A stretch of DNA of 64,000 nucleotides from Chloroflexota bacterium (GTDB taxonomy: Bacteria; Chloroflexota; Anaerolineae; JAAYZQ01), in contig JAGVRI010000006.1 of assembly GCA_018606645.1 (NCBI GenBank), positions 225,360-289,359 on the forward strand. Reading direction: 5' to 3'. A program made the translations under genes and the position numbers. The notes under the pieces are model-generated. The model searched no databases. It was not told the DNA's origin and was given only the letters and a program-made list of their open reading frames with translations. This document shows positions 43,090 to 51,318 of this stretch, piece by piece. Each line of letters starts with the position of its first letter. Position 1 is the stretch's first letter.

Positions 43090-43119
43090 AGAAAGCAGGC
43101 GGAAAACGGCTTGCTTTCT
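43090..43119. promoter_or_regulatory. Imperfect 30-bp palindrome upstream of clpB
   Basis: Arms AGAAAGCAGGCGG and CGGCTTGCTTTCT match at 11 of 13 positions around AAAA. It is not the CIRCE sequence bound by HrcA. It could be an operator of another heat-shock regulator or an mRNA leader hairpin. Confidence 0.45.
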
Positions 43120-43217
43120 AGGTCCAGAGACATTGTAGTGAACCTTCGTTAGACGAGCATATGAGAAGCATTAGAATTCCATTAGACATGATCGATCAGA
43201 TCGTGATTTTTGAGGTC

Positions 43218-43270
43218 TTGACAACTGCCGTCCAATGTGGTATAGTATCGGTAACGGTACCGGTAACGGT
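43218..43270 (+). promoter_or_regulatory. Promoter with tandem operator-like repeats for the lacI operon
   Basis: TTGACA (43218-43223) and TATAGT (43241-43246) have a 17-bp spacer. Immediately downstream CGGTAACGGT occurs twice (43249-43258 and 43261-43270) with a period of 12 bp, and TACCGGTA is palindromic across the junction. Position over the transcription start suggests autorepression by the LacI-type regulator. Confidence 0.75.
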
Positions 43271-43312
43271 TCCGAGACCTTCAATAACGGTCATAAGGAA
43301 GGACAAGGGTAG

Positions 43313-44380
43313 GTGGTGCCAGGCGGAGCGCGTCGCTCGACCATCAAGCAGATCGCCAGGGAGGCTGGTGTCTCAGTCACTACCGTATCCCGCGCTCTGA
43401 ATGACAAGCCCGACATTCACCCTGCTACCAAGTCCCGCATCCTTTCTGTCGCTGCTCAGCTTGGCTATACCCCCAACCCGATGGCCCGCGGTCTTGTCAG
43501 TCAACGCACCTTTACCCTCGGCCTCGCTGTACGCACCATCTCCGACATGTGGGTGGCCCAAATTGTGCCGGCCATTGAGGAACTGGCCCGCGCCAACGGC
43601 TACGAGGTCTTTCTCAGCACTCACTACGCCGACCCGGAACAGGAACTCCACGTCCTCGAAGCTTTCCATCAGCGCTATGTGGAAGGCATCCTGGTCATCA
43701 GTTCGACTCTGGGCGATGCCTACCCTGCGCTTCAGGAACGGTGGGGGATTCCTATCGTCCTGGTCAGTCCCCTGATCGCGACCCCTCATCGCTACGTGGT
43801 CCGGACCGACGATGTAGGCGGGGCCAAAGCGGCCACGGCTTATCTCATCCAGTTGGGCCACCGCCGGATCGGGCACATCGGCGTTCCCACCTGGACGCTG
43901 CCCGGCCGTGAACGCCTGGACGGTTACCGACAAGCCTTGGAAGCGCACAGCCTGACGTATAACCCACGATGGGTGGTGCTGGGAGATGCCGACGTCACAG
44001 GCGGTCTGGAGGGAGCCCGGCAGATCCTCTCGCTACCTGACCCTCCTACCGCTCTGTTCTGCTTCAATGACCTGACAGCAGTGGGGGTGCTGCGGGCCGC
44101 CCGCGAACAGGGCCTGCGGGTGCCTCACGACTTGTCGGTAGTCGGCTTTGACGATGTCCCTTTTGCCTGCTACGTGGACCCCACGCTGAGCACAATGCAT
44201 CAGGACACACGCGCCCTGGGCCACCAGGCAACCCAGATGCTTCTCGAGAGGATCGCCGGCGACGAACCAGAAGCGCCAGTGGAACTCCAGACGCACCTGA
44301 TCGTGCGAGACTCTACGGCTCCGCCCAGCACTCGTCTGGCAGCCCGGGTTCATGTGGTCAGGCCGAAGGAAGAGTCCTAG
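43313..44380 (+). CDS. LacI-family transcriptional regulator
   Basis: A 355-residue repressor starting at GTG after AAGGAAGGA. The N-terminal HTH (STIKQIAREAGVSVTTVSRALND) and hinge (RILSVAAQLGYTPNPMARGL) are followed by a sugar-binding PBP1-like domain. It heads an operon with a carbohydrate deacetylase and an ABC sugar importer, so the inducer is probably an oligosaccharide or amino-sugar. Confidence 0.93.
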   Translation: MVPGGARRSTIKQIAREAGVSVTTVSRALNDKPDIHPATKSRILSVAAQLGYTPNPMARGLVSQRTFTLGLAVRTISDMWVAQIVPAIEELARANGYEVFLSTHYADPEQELHVLEAFHQRYVEGILVISSTLGDAYPALQERWGIPIVLVSPLIATPHRYVVRTDDVGGAKAATAYLIQLGHRRIGHIGVPTWTLPGRERLDGYRQALEAHSLTYNPRWVVLGDADVTGGLEGARQILSLPDPPTALFCFNDLTAVGVLRAAREQGLRVPHDLSVVGFDDVPFACYVDPTLSTMHQDTRALGHQATQMLLERIAGDEPEAPVELQTHLIVRDSTAPPSTRLAARVHVVRPKEES

Positions 44381-44390
44381 GCAGGCTGCT

Positions 44391-45305
44391 ATGAGAGCAT
44401 TTCCGGTAAACCCCGCCTTGCGCCGACTCGGCTTCTCCGCCACCGACCGGGTCGTTATCTTCCATGCGGATGACCTGGGTATGTGCCAGGCGACCTTATC
44501 GGCCTGGAACGAACTGACCGAGTTTGGCTTAGTCTCTTCTGGCTCAATCATGGTCCCCTGCCCGTGGTTCCCGGCGATGGCTGCCTGGTGTCGGTCCCAA
44601 TCAGAAGTGGATGTCGGCGTTCACCTGACGCTGACCTGTGAATATCGCTCCTACCGCTGGATGCCACTCTCAACTTGCGACCCGGCCTCTGGCCTGCTGG
44701 ATGACGAGGGGTATCTACCCCTGAACCCAGTGGTCCTTCAGCAGCAGGCTGACCCCGACGCAGTCGCCCGGGAGATCGAGGCACAACTGGCCCGTGCCGT
44801 GGCGGCCGGGGTGCAGGTCTCCCATCTCGATACCCACCAGCTCTCAGTCTGGCATCACCGTCTGGTCCGATCTTATGTGAACCTGGCCCTGCGTAACCAT
44901 CTGCCCTTCTTTTTCCTTCGCCTTGAGGCGGACCGATGGCAGGCGTTGGGCCAGAGCATAGGACTGCCCATGTCGGACGAGACGGCAGACTATCTGGAGC
45001 AATTGGGGCACGAATTGGAGGAGCAGGGGCTGCCCCTGTTCGACCATGCGTTGATGCTGCCTTTAGATCAGCCCGCTGAGCGGGTCGCCCAGGTTAGACA
45101 AGCTCTGGCATCGTTGCCGCCCGGGTTGACTCACTTTGTGCTGCATCCCGCAACAGACACGCCGGAACTGCGGGCCATCACCTCGGATTGGCCCAGCCGC
45201 GTGGCAGATTACCGAGCCTTTACCAGCCGCGACTTGCGGGCGGCGGTCCGCCAGGCCGGAGTGCAGGTGCTCGGCTATCGCGACCTGAGAACGTTACTTT
45301 CCTGA
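44391..45305 (+). CDS. ChbG/YdjC-like carbohydrate deacetylase
   Basis: A 304-residue protein of the YdjC/ChbG family. Metal-site motifs are visible: FHADDLGMC, GVHLTLT, and SHLDTHQ, with a later HP near residue 245. ChbG removes an acetyl group from chito-oligosaccharides. The operon (LacI, binding protein, permeases) suggests use of an acetylated amino-sugar oligomer. It starts 10 bp after lacI. Confidence 0.85.
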   Translation: MRAFPVNPALRRLGFSATDRVVIFHADDLGMCQATLSAWNELTEFGLVSSGSIMVPCPWFPAMAAWCRSQSEVDVGVHLTLTCEYRSYRWMPLSTCDPASGLLDDEGYLPLNPVVLQQQADPDAVAREIEAQLARAVAAGVQVSHLDTHQLSVWHHRLVRSYVNLALRNHLPFFFLRLEADRWQALGQSIGLPMSDETADYLEQLGHELEEQGLPLFDHALMLPLDQPAERVAQVRQALASLPPGLTHFVLHPATDTPELRAITSDWPSRVADYRAFTSRDLRAAVRQAGVQVLGYRDLRTLLS

Positions 45306-45385
45306 AAAGGGGGTGATGGATGGGCGAGTCCCTGGCCGAATTCTGAGCGTTCTGTCGAAATCGTATTACCATTAGGAGGGGAATA

Positions 45386-46768
45386 ATGAAGGGTCAAATC
45401 TCAAGACGAGGCTTTTTGAAACTCGGCGCGGCCACGGCAGCAGGGCTGGCGACGCCCGCCTTATTGTCAGCGTGCCGGCCCACTCCATCGCCCACCTTGG
45501 CACCGACTACAGCTCCGACTCTCGCACCCACCGCAGCAGCCACTACGGCTCCACAGGAGGTAACCTTTAGCCTGTGGTACCGCTACTTCTGGGAACCGGT
45601 CAAAACCGTATTCGAGGGGTTTGTCGATCAATTCCAGCAAAAGAACCCGAACATCACCATCGAGAAGAACCTCTTTGGCGATGAAGATTACAAGTCGACC
45701 ATCAAGGTTGCCATGGCGTCGGACGACCCACCTGACCTGTTCTATGGATACGGAGGCAACTGGCTCAAGTTTCTAGTCGAGGAGGGACTGGTCGCCGAGA
45801 TCTCATCCTATTATGACCAATACCGATGGAAAGATCGCCTGGTAGACCTCGCGGCGAAGGTGATCACCATCGGTGGCAAGTACTACTCGGTTCCAACCGA
45901 AATCTGTACGTCTGGCATCTACTATAATAAGTCCATCTTTCAGCAAGTCGGGATCGAGCCGCCCGAGGTGGTGACCTGGGACCAATTCCTGGGCTACTGC
46001 GATCAGATCAAGGCGGCCGGCTTCCAACCTCTCTGCCTGGGTAATAAAGAGGGGTGTTGGATCCAGTGGTGGTGGGATTACGCCATCGTCCGTGAACTTG
46101 GCAACGATTATCGCAAAAAGGTCGTGCGTGGCGAGGTGCCACTTAACGACAAAGGGGTCCTGGCTGCCCTGGATCGGGTCATGACCGATATCTTTTTCAC
46201 ACCTAAAGGGTATATGAACACCGGGATCAATGGGTTGGACATCTTTGGCTGGCTGGGCTTGATGGCCTCCGGCACAGTGGGTATGACCCTGATCCATTCC
46301 TTTGTCCCGCCCCAGGTGATCGTTGCCATGATGGAGAAGCCATTTGAGCTCGGCTTTTTCATGTACCCTCAGGTCCACCAAGACATCCCCATCGCCAACG
46401 ACCTCTATGTCGAAGGCGTGCAGTGCATCAGCGCCAAGAACCCGGCACCAGACGAAGGGGCCAAGTGGCTTGATTTTATCATCTCGCCCGAAATCCAGTC
46501 CGCCTGGGCAGCTACCAGCTTTATGCCGACCGTACGGGGGAGCGAGGATTCGCTGCCAGACCTGACCAAGCAGATTTATGCTGTGGTGAAGCAGTACGAC
46601 TCGTTTGCCCATCTGGACCTGGAGTTTCATCCAGAGGTGGTAACCGCTATCTTTTCCAATCTCCAGGCCGTACTGGACGGGACGCAGACAGTCCAGCAGG
46701 CCATGGACAAGGCTCAGAAGGTCGCAGAGACGGTGCCTTGGGTGGGCGTGCCGCAAGGTGAAGCGTAA
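45386..46768 (+). CDS. Sugar ABC transporter substrate-binding lipoprotein (family 1)
   Basis: A 460-residue binding protein. The signal has both a Tat-like SRRGFLK motif and a lipobox LLSAC with Cys30, followed by a Thr/Pro/Ala-rich linker. The mature domain (VTFSLWYRYFWEPVKTVFEGFVDQF) is of the MalE-type family 1. It delivers sugar to the two permeases that follow. The ATP-binding subunit is not in the operon and must be shared. Confidence 0.92.
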   Translation: MKGQISRRGFLKLGAATAAGLATPALLSACRPTPSPTLAPTTAPTLAPTAAATTAPQEVTFSLWYRYFWEPVKTVFEGFVDQFQQKNPNITIEKNLFGDEDYKSTIKVAMASDDPPDLFYGYGGNWLKFLVEEGLVAEISSYYDQYRWKDRLVDLAAKVITIGGKYYSVPTEICTSGIYYNKSIFQQVGIEPPEVVTWDQFLGYCDQIKAAGFQPLCLGNKEGCWIQWWWDYAIVRELGNDYRKKVVRGEVPLNDKGVLAALDRVMTDIFFTPKGYMNTGINGLDIFGWLGLMASGTVGMTLIHSFVPPQVIVAMMEKPFELGFFMYPQVHQDIPIANDLYVEGVQCISAKNPAPDEGAKWLDFIISPEIQSAWAATSFMPTVRGSEDSLPDLTKQIYAVVKQYDSFAHLDLEFHPEVVTAIFSNLQAVLDGTQTVQQAMDKAQKVAETVPWVGVPQGEA

Positions 46769-46835
46769 ACTCGGGATGGACGGCCAGGCTCCTCGCCGGC
46801 CGTCCACCCTCTCCCCTGGAATCAGAGGAGGGTAA

Positions 46836-47750
46836 ATGTCCGTCGTGGCCCGTTTCCGGCGAATCCCGAAGCGGTCCTGGCAAGAGATGCGCACCGCATA
46901 CCTGTTCATCTTGCCAGCTTTGGTCTTGTATCTCGTCTTTGTCTTCTGGCCGGTGCTTCAGTCAATCGGGATCAGTTTTTACGAATGGAGTGGGTTGGGT
47001 AAGCAAATGACCTTCATCGGCCTGGACAATTATCTCACCCTGTTCACCCAGGATGCGGTCTTTCGCCTGTCCCTGCGCAACTCGATCATTGCCACTCTGG
47101 TCCTGGCGCTGATCCCCACCGCCTTGGGCCTGGGCTTTGCTGCCCTGTTCAGTAACCTGCGTGGCGGCGGCGCCTATCGTTCCGCCATTTTCCTGCCCTA
47201 TCTGGTCTCGATGGTCGCCGTGGGGACCATCTGGTCGTGGATCTATAATCCGCGCATTGACGCCCCTGGCCTGCTGCTTAAGGCCCTGGGCCTTGGGGCC
47301 TGGACCCACGACTGGCTCGGTGAGCAAGCGACTGCCTTGCCGGCGGCCATGGTGCCGGCCATCTGGCGCTTCACCGGCTTTGCCATCGTCATCTTTTACG
47401 CCGCCATCCAGACCATCCCCATGGATCTGTACGAAGCGGCGCGGGTGGATGGCGCAAGTGGCTGGCAAAGCTTCTGGAAGATCACCCTGCCGCTAGTGCG
47501 CCCAGCCATGACCATTGTTGTCGTATGGATGACCATGGATGCGCTCAAGCTCTTTGACCTCATCTTTGTCCTCACCCGGGGGAACCCGAACCACGCCACT
47601 GAGGTGATCGCCACCTGGATGTTCGTCACCACCTTCCGACACTACAAGATGGGCTACGGCGCCGCCATGGCGGTGGTGCTGTTCTTACTGATCCTGGGTT
47701 TCTCGGTGATCTATATCCGGTGGGCGACCCGAGGGGAGGAAGAAGGATGA
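46836..47750 (+). CDS. Sugar ABC transporter permease (MalF type)
   Basis: A 304-residue permease with about six helices and the EAA loop YEAARVDGASGWQSFWKITLP. The N-terminus (AYLFILPALVLYLVFVFWP) is typical of the UgpA/MalF group. It pairs with the following permease, whose start overlaps its stop (ATGA). Confidence 0.93.
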   Translation: MSVVARFRRIPKRSWQEMRTAYLFILPALVLYLVFVFWPVLQSIGISFYEWSGLGKQMTFIGLDNYLTLFTQDAVFRLSLRNSIIATLVLALIPTALGLGFAALFSNLRGGGAYRSAIFLPYLVSMVAVGTIWSWIYNPRIDAPGLLLKALGLGAWTHDWLGEQATALPAAMVPAIWRFTGFAIVIFYAAIQTIPMDLYEAARVDGASGWQSFWKITLPLVRPAMTIVVVWMTMDALKLFDLIFVLTRGNPNHATEVIATWMFVTTFRHYKMGYGAAMAVVLFLLILGFSVIYIRWATRGEEEG

Positions 47751-48604
47751 ACAACAAGCCAACCACCCGTCGTCTCCCCAGGCCACACCTCAACCTGGGC
47801 CGCCTGATCCTGGAAGGTCTGATCGTGTTGCTCTGCCTGGCGTGGCTCAGTCCGTTCTACTTGCTGATTGTGAACACCTTCAAGACCATGTCCCAGATCA
47901 CCGCCAATCCACTCAGCCTGCCCAAGGCAGTCCGTTGGGATGCCTATGCCCGAGCCTGGGACCAGGCTCACCTCGGCGACTATTACAAAAACAGCATCGT
48001 GATCTCGGCCGTTTCAGTCGTGCTCAGCGTCTCGTTCTCCTCATTGGCCGCCTATGCGTTCTCCCGGCTCCGTTTTGTCGGCAAGCAAGCGCTTTTCTTC
48101 TTCTTGTTGGCCGGGGTGATGCTGCCCCTTCAGATTGTCTTGATCCCGCTCTACCGTCTGCTCAACCGCCTGGATCTGCTGAGCACCTATCAGGGCATGA
48201 TCGCCCTCTATGTGGCCTTTACCATTCCCTTCGGCGTCTTTATCCTGACCGGGTTCTACAAATCGATCCCGGTCGAGATCGAAGAGGCAGCCCTGATCGA
48301 CGGCTGTAGCCGCTTCCAATCCTACTGGCGCATTGTGCTGCCGTTAGCCGCACCCGGCCTGGTGACCATGATCATCCTGGAGTTCATCTGGTTCTGGAAC
48401 GAGTATCTGGTGGCACTGACCATGATCCAGAAAGAGGCAATGCGCACCGTGATGTTGGGGGTGATGGTCATGGCCAACACCTTCCAGCTCGATTTCAGCC
48501 TCCTCACCGCTGGAATCATCATTGCCGTGGTACCGCCGATCCTCGTTTATCTCTTTTTCCAAAAGTACCTAATCCGCGGTCTGACCGCCGGGGCACTGAA
48601 ATAA
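47747..48604 (+). CDS. Sugar ABC transporter permease (MalG type)
   Basis: A 285-residue permease; start at 47747 in an ATGA overlap. It has six helices and the EAA loop EEAALIDGCSRFQSYWRIVLP. It forms the membrane channel with the upstream permease. Confidence 0.93.
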   Translation: MNNKPTTRRLPRPHLNLGRLILEGLIVLLCLAWLSPFYLLIVNTFKTMSQITANPLSLPKAVRWDAYARAWDQAHLGDYYKNSIVISAVSVVLSVSFSSLAAYAFSRLRFVGKQALFFFLLAGVMLPLQIVLIPLYRLLNRLDLLSTYQGMIALYVAFTIPFGVFILTGFYKSIPVEIEEAALIDGCSRFQSYWRIVLPLAAPGLVTMIILEFIWFWNEYLVALTMIQKEAMRTVMLGVMVMANTFQLDFSLLTAGIIIAVVPPILVYLFFQKYLIRGLTAGALK

Positions 48605-48621
48605 CCCACAGGAAGGTCTGC

Positions 48622-49410
48622 ATGAATCCACTTCAGCGTCACGTGCAAGAAATGGCTTCTCGCCCTCTGATGCCAGGGGCTGAACCGTTTTGGCTGGAAG
48701 CTGGCTCCACTGGATGCTTGTTGCTCCATGGCTGGGGAGGCACGCCGCACAGCTTGCGCTATCTCGCACGACGGCTGCACGAGGCCGATATCGCCGCCTT
48801 TGCCCCTCTCCTGCCAGGCAATGGCACCCAGGCAGCGGACCTGGCCCGGACCCGCGCCGCCGACTGGGTCCACGCCGCCGAAGACCATTTACTCGCCCTC
48901 CATGAAATCTGCCCGCGCACCTTTGTGGTCGGCCTGTCGATGGGAGCCATTCTGACCCTCTATCTGGGCGCGGTGTTCCCAAACGTGGTGCGTGGCATTG
49001 TCTCGATCAACGGGGGCGTGATCATTCGCAATCCCGAGTTCGCTCGGCTGGGCTTTCGGCGCGACTTGCCGGAGATCGTGCCAAGCTGGGACGAATCCTG
49101 GCTTCTCAAAGACCGTTCAGTCACCGAAGTCGCTTACCGCGAGATGGCCCGGACAACCATTCCCGATGTTTTGGGGCTAGCCAAGGCGGTGGAAGAACTG
49201 TTGCCCGTGCTGCGCGTGCCCGTTCTGCTCCTCCATTCCGCCGCAGACCGGGTGATACCGCCGATCAATGCTTCCTATCTGATCGAACGGATCGGTTCAC
49301 CGGCCAAGCGCTATTTGATGCTAACCAATTCATACCACGTGGCTACCATGGACTATGATAAAGACGTGGTAGCCGACGAAGTGATCCGATTCATTCTGAC
49401 CTATCAGTAG
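48622..49410 (+). CDS. Alpha/beta hydrolase (carboxylesterase type)
   Basis: A 262-residue alpha/beta hydrolase. The oxyanion region LLLHGWGGTP, nucleophile Ser106 in GLSMG, an Asp in LLHSAADRVIPP and a late His (NSYHVATMDYDKD) form the triad. This resembles Est30/monoglyceride-lipase-like esterases. As last gene of the carbohydrate operon (17 bp after the permease) it may remove acyl or acetyl groups from imported sugars; this is inference. Confidence 0.88.
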   Translation: MNPLQRHVQEMASRPLMPGAEPFWLEAGSTGCLLLHGWGGTPHSLRYLARRLHEADIAAFAPLLPGNGTQAADLARTRAADWVHAAEDHLLALHEICPRTFVVGLSMGAILTLYLGAVFPNVVRGIVSINGGVIIRNPEFARLGFRRDLPEIVPSWDESWLLKDRSVTEVAYREMARTTIPDVLGLAKAVEELLPVLRVPVLLLHSAADRVIPPINASYLIERIGSPAKRYLMLTNSYHVATMDYDKDVVADEVIRFILTYQ

Positions 49411-49531
49411 GAGAAGGCTAGATCAAGAACTGGTCGGACTCACGTCCGCCCCCAATACATGGGGCCCCATGCCATCTGCAAGCCGCTGGCTGTTTCCCGG
49501 TTGCAGAAGCCTGGAAGCCTGATACGGATGT

Positions 49532-49655
49532 TGAAGTAGGTTGACAAGCCGGCCGCGGCTTTGCGGAACGGCCCAGGAGCGGAAGCTTTAGCTGGGTTCT
49601 GCGTGATTCCGTTCCGGCTGAAGCCTCCACTCCCGTTGGGTGCCGGACTTGGCAA
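49532..49655 (-). repeat. Dispersed ~120-bp repeat, copy A
   Basis: Read on the minus strand, this segment matches 63751-63875 read on the plus strand at roughly 85-90% by eye, including a 17-nt and a 25-nt identical core. It lies between the esterase and queG genes. No protein function is supported for it. Nothing else is visible in 49411-49531. Confidence 0.85.
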
Positions 49656-49682
49656 CAGCCGTGGGAACCTTGGAGTGGGCAG

Positions 49683-49711
49683 TTGTCCGTTCTGCCCGAG
49701 GCTGCTATAAT
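49683..49711 (+). promoter_or_regulatory. Promoter of queG
   Basis: TTGTCC (49683-49688) and TATAAT (49706-49711) have a 17-bp spacer. The ATG at 49718 would coincide with the expected transcription start, so the message may be leaderless. Confidence 0.7.
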
Positions 49712-49717
49712 GAAGGC

Positions 49718-51007
49718 ATGTCTGGAAAAGGCGTTCAGGGCGACCAGGCTCCTCAATACACTGATCCTCGCCGGACAGCTCGATCCGATTCGGACCTCGG
49801 AGTTGAGGGCCTGTTGAACCAGATTCGGGCGCGGGTGGCAGCGGCGGCCCAGCAACTCGGCCTGGCTCTGGTGGGCGTCGCCCCAGCCGTAGATGGGTCG
49901 CCGCCTCGGGCATACGATCCATTCGCCGCGTATCGCGCCTGGGTGGAGGCCGGCTTGTATGGGGAGATGGCCTATCTGGCCCGGCCCGATGCGTTGGCCT
50001 GGCGGGAGGACCTGAGGCAGGTCCTGCCGGGCGTCCGATCGGTGATCGTGGTTGCCGCCCTCTACGCCGGTCACGATCCGCCGGCCGAAGGGTTCGGCGA
50101 CCGATCGAGGGGTCTGGTTGCTCGTTATGCCTGGGGCGAGGACTATCACGATGTCCTGATCTCAGCTCTGGAACAGATGGCAGCCTCGATCCGGGACACA
50201 GTCGACCGGCCGATTGCCACCCGTGTCTACGTGGACACCGGCCCTCTTCTAGAACGCGATCTGGCTGTCCGTGCCGGGCTGGGGTTTATTGGCCGGAATA
50301 CTTGCCTGATCCACCCCCGACTCGGGTCCTGGCTCCTGCTGGGCGAACTGTTGCTCGATCTGGACCTCGGCCCACCAGGACCGATCTTCCAGGCTCACTC
50401 CTGCCATCATTCGGGCACCTGTGGCCGTTGCACTCGCTGCCTGGATGCTTGCCCGACCCACGCCTTTCCCGCCCCCTATCTCCTCGACGCACGCCGCTGC
50501 ATTTCCTATCTGACTATTGAGCTAAAAGGGCCGATTCCTCGCCACCTGCGCCCCTTGCTGGGCCACCGCATCTTTGGCTGCGATGTGTGTCAGACGGTCT
50601 GCCCTTGGAACCGGGTAGCCCAGGACCATGCCTTGCCCCATCCCGCCTTCCGCCCCCAGCCGGACCGGATCGTCCCTTCTTTACTCGAACTGCTGGCGCT
50701 GGATGAGGAGGGCTTTCGCCGGCGGTTTCGCCACTCAGCGCTCTGGCGAGCCAGGCGACGGGGATTGCTGCGCAACGTGGCTGTGGCGCTGGGCAACAGC
50801 GGCGATCCAGCGACAGTGCCGGCTCTGGTCCGCGCCTTGGATGATGCCGAACCGCTGGTGCGGGGGCATGCGGCCTGGGCGCTCGGCCAGATCGGTAGCC
50901 ACGAGGCGCAAAAGGCGCTGCAAAGCGCCTTGGCACAGGAAGCAGACCAGTGGGTGCGGGAGGAGATCCAGGCAGCACTCGCCCAGGGGGCGTTAACGCC
51001 GGTATGA
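49718..51007 (+). CDS. queG: Epoxyqueuosine reductase with C-terminal HEAT repeats
   Basis: A 429-residue QueG-type protein that performs the last step of queuosine synthesis in tRNA, using cobalamin and two [4Fe-4S] clusters. Visible: YVDTGPLLERDLAVRAGLGFIGRN, the clusters CGRCTRCLDACPTHAF and CDVCQTVCPWN, and a HEAT-repeat tail (VPALVRALDDAEPLVRGHAAWALGQIG). No ribosome binding site precedes the ATG, consistent with the promoter spacing. The first 30 residues are poorly conserved, so an internal start near residue 30 is possible. Confidence 0.92.
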   Translation: MSGKGVQGDQAPQYTDPRRTARSDSDLGVEGLLNQIRARVAAAAQQLGLALVGVAPAVDGSPPRAYDPFAAYRAWVEAGLYGEMAYLARPDALAWREDLRQVLPGVRSVIVVAALYAGHDPPAEGFGDRSRGLVARYAWGEDYHDVLISALEQMAASIRDTVDRPIATRVYVDTGPLLERDLAVRAGLGFIGRNTCLIHPRLGSWLLLGELLLDLDLGPPGPIFQAHSCHHSGTCGRCTRCLDACPTHAFPAPYLLDARRCISYLTIELKGPIPRHLRPLLGHRIFGCDVCQTVCPWNRVAQDHALPHPAFRPQPDRIVPSLLELLALDEEGFRRRFRHSALWRARRRGLLRNVAVALGNSGDPATVPALVRALDDAEPLVRGHAAWALGQIGSHEAQKALQSALAQEADQWVREEIQAALAQGALTPV

Positions 51008-51090
51008 CTGCTCAGTAACGTGCGCCCCCCGGCAAGAATCCACGTTGCCAAGATCAAATTTGTGCATAATTCAATCGTAAAGAGATTTCT

Positions 51091-51130
51091 CCACTTTAAT
51101 CCACATTCAACCACTTTCTTCCACATCCTT
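51091..51130 (-). repeat. Four 10-bp direct repeats resembling an MraZ box
   Basis: CCACTTTAAT, CCACATTCAA, CCACTTTCTT and CCACATCCTT follow each other exactly every 10 bp. On the minus strand this reads GTGG(A/T)-N5 four times, close to the repeated (A)AAGTGG-N3 and TGGG-N5 boxes bound by MraZ. No mraZ or cell-division gene is adjacent. The rest of the 51008-51265 gap shows nothing else I can name. Confidence 0.5.
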
Positions 51131-51265
51131 ACACACGATTGCCAGCGGTCTCATTCTGTTTCCAGAGGTTTGACAGCATCCTGAGGACCTTCTCCCTCTG
51201 CTAGGGGTTCCGCGCCATCAGTCAACATCCCCCGTCCGGGAAACGGTGATTCCGGTCGCTTCTAT

Positions 51266-51293
51266 TTGACAGGCGCCTTGGCGTGTGTATAAT
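51266..51293 (+). promoter_or_regulatory. Promoter of the ABC exporter pair
   Basis: TTGACA (51266-51271) and TATAAT (51288-51293), both perfect matches to consensus, with a 16-bp spacer. Confidence 0.85.
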
Positions 51294-51318
51294 GGGCTGC
51301 GGTAGAGAGTCAATTCCT

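Noticed and set aside
49440..49922. Minus-strand ORF covering repeat copy A considered as a transposase remnant
   Set aside because: Similarity to copy B is at DNA level only and the frame runs into queG antisense; no transposase motif was seen.
51008..51265. Repeats near 51.1 kb considered as DnaA boxes of an origin
   Set aside because: Only one unit approaches TTATCCACA; the strict 10-bp period and the GTGG core fit an MraZ-like array better, and no dnaA or dnaN is present.
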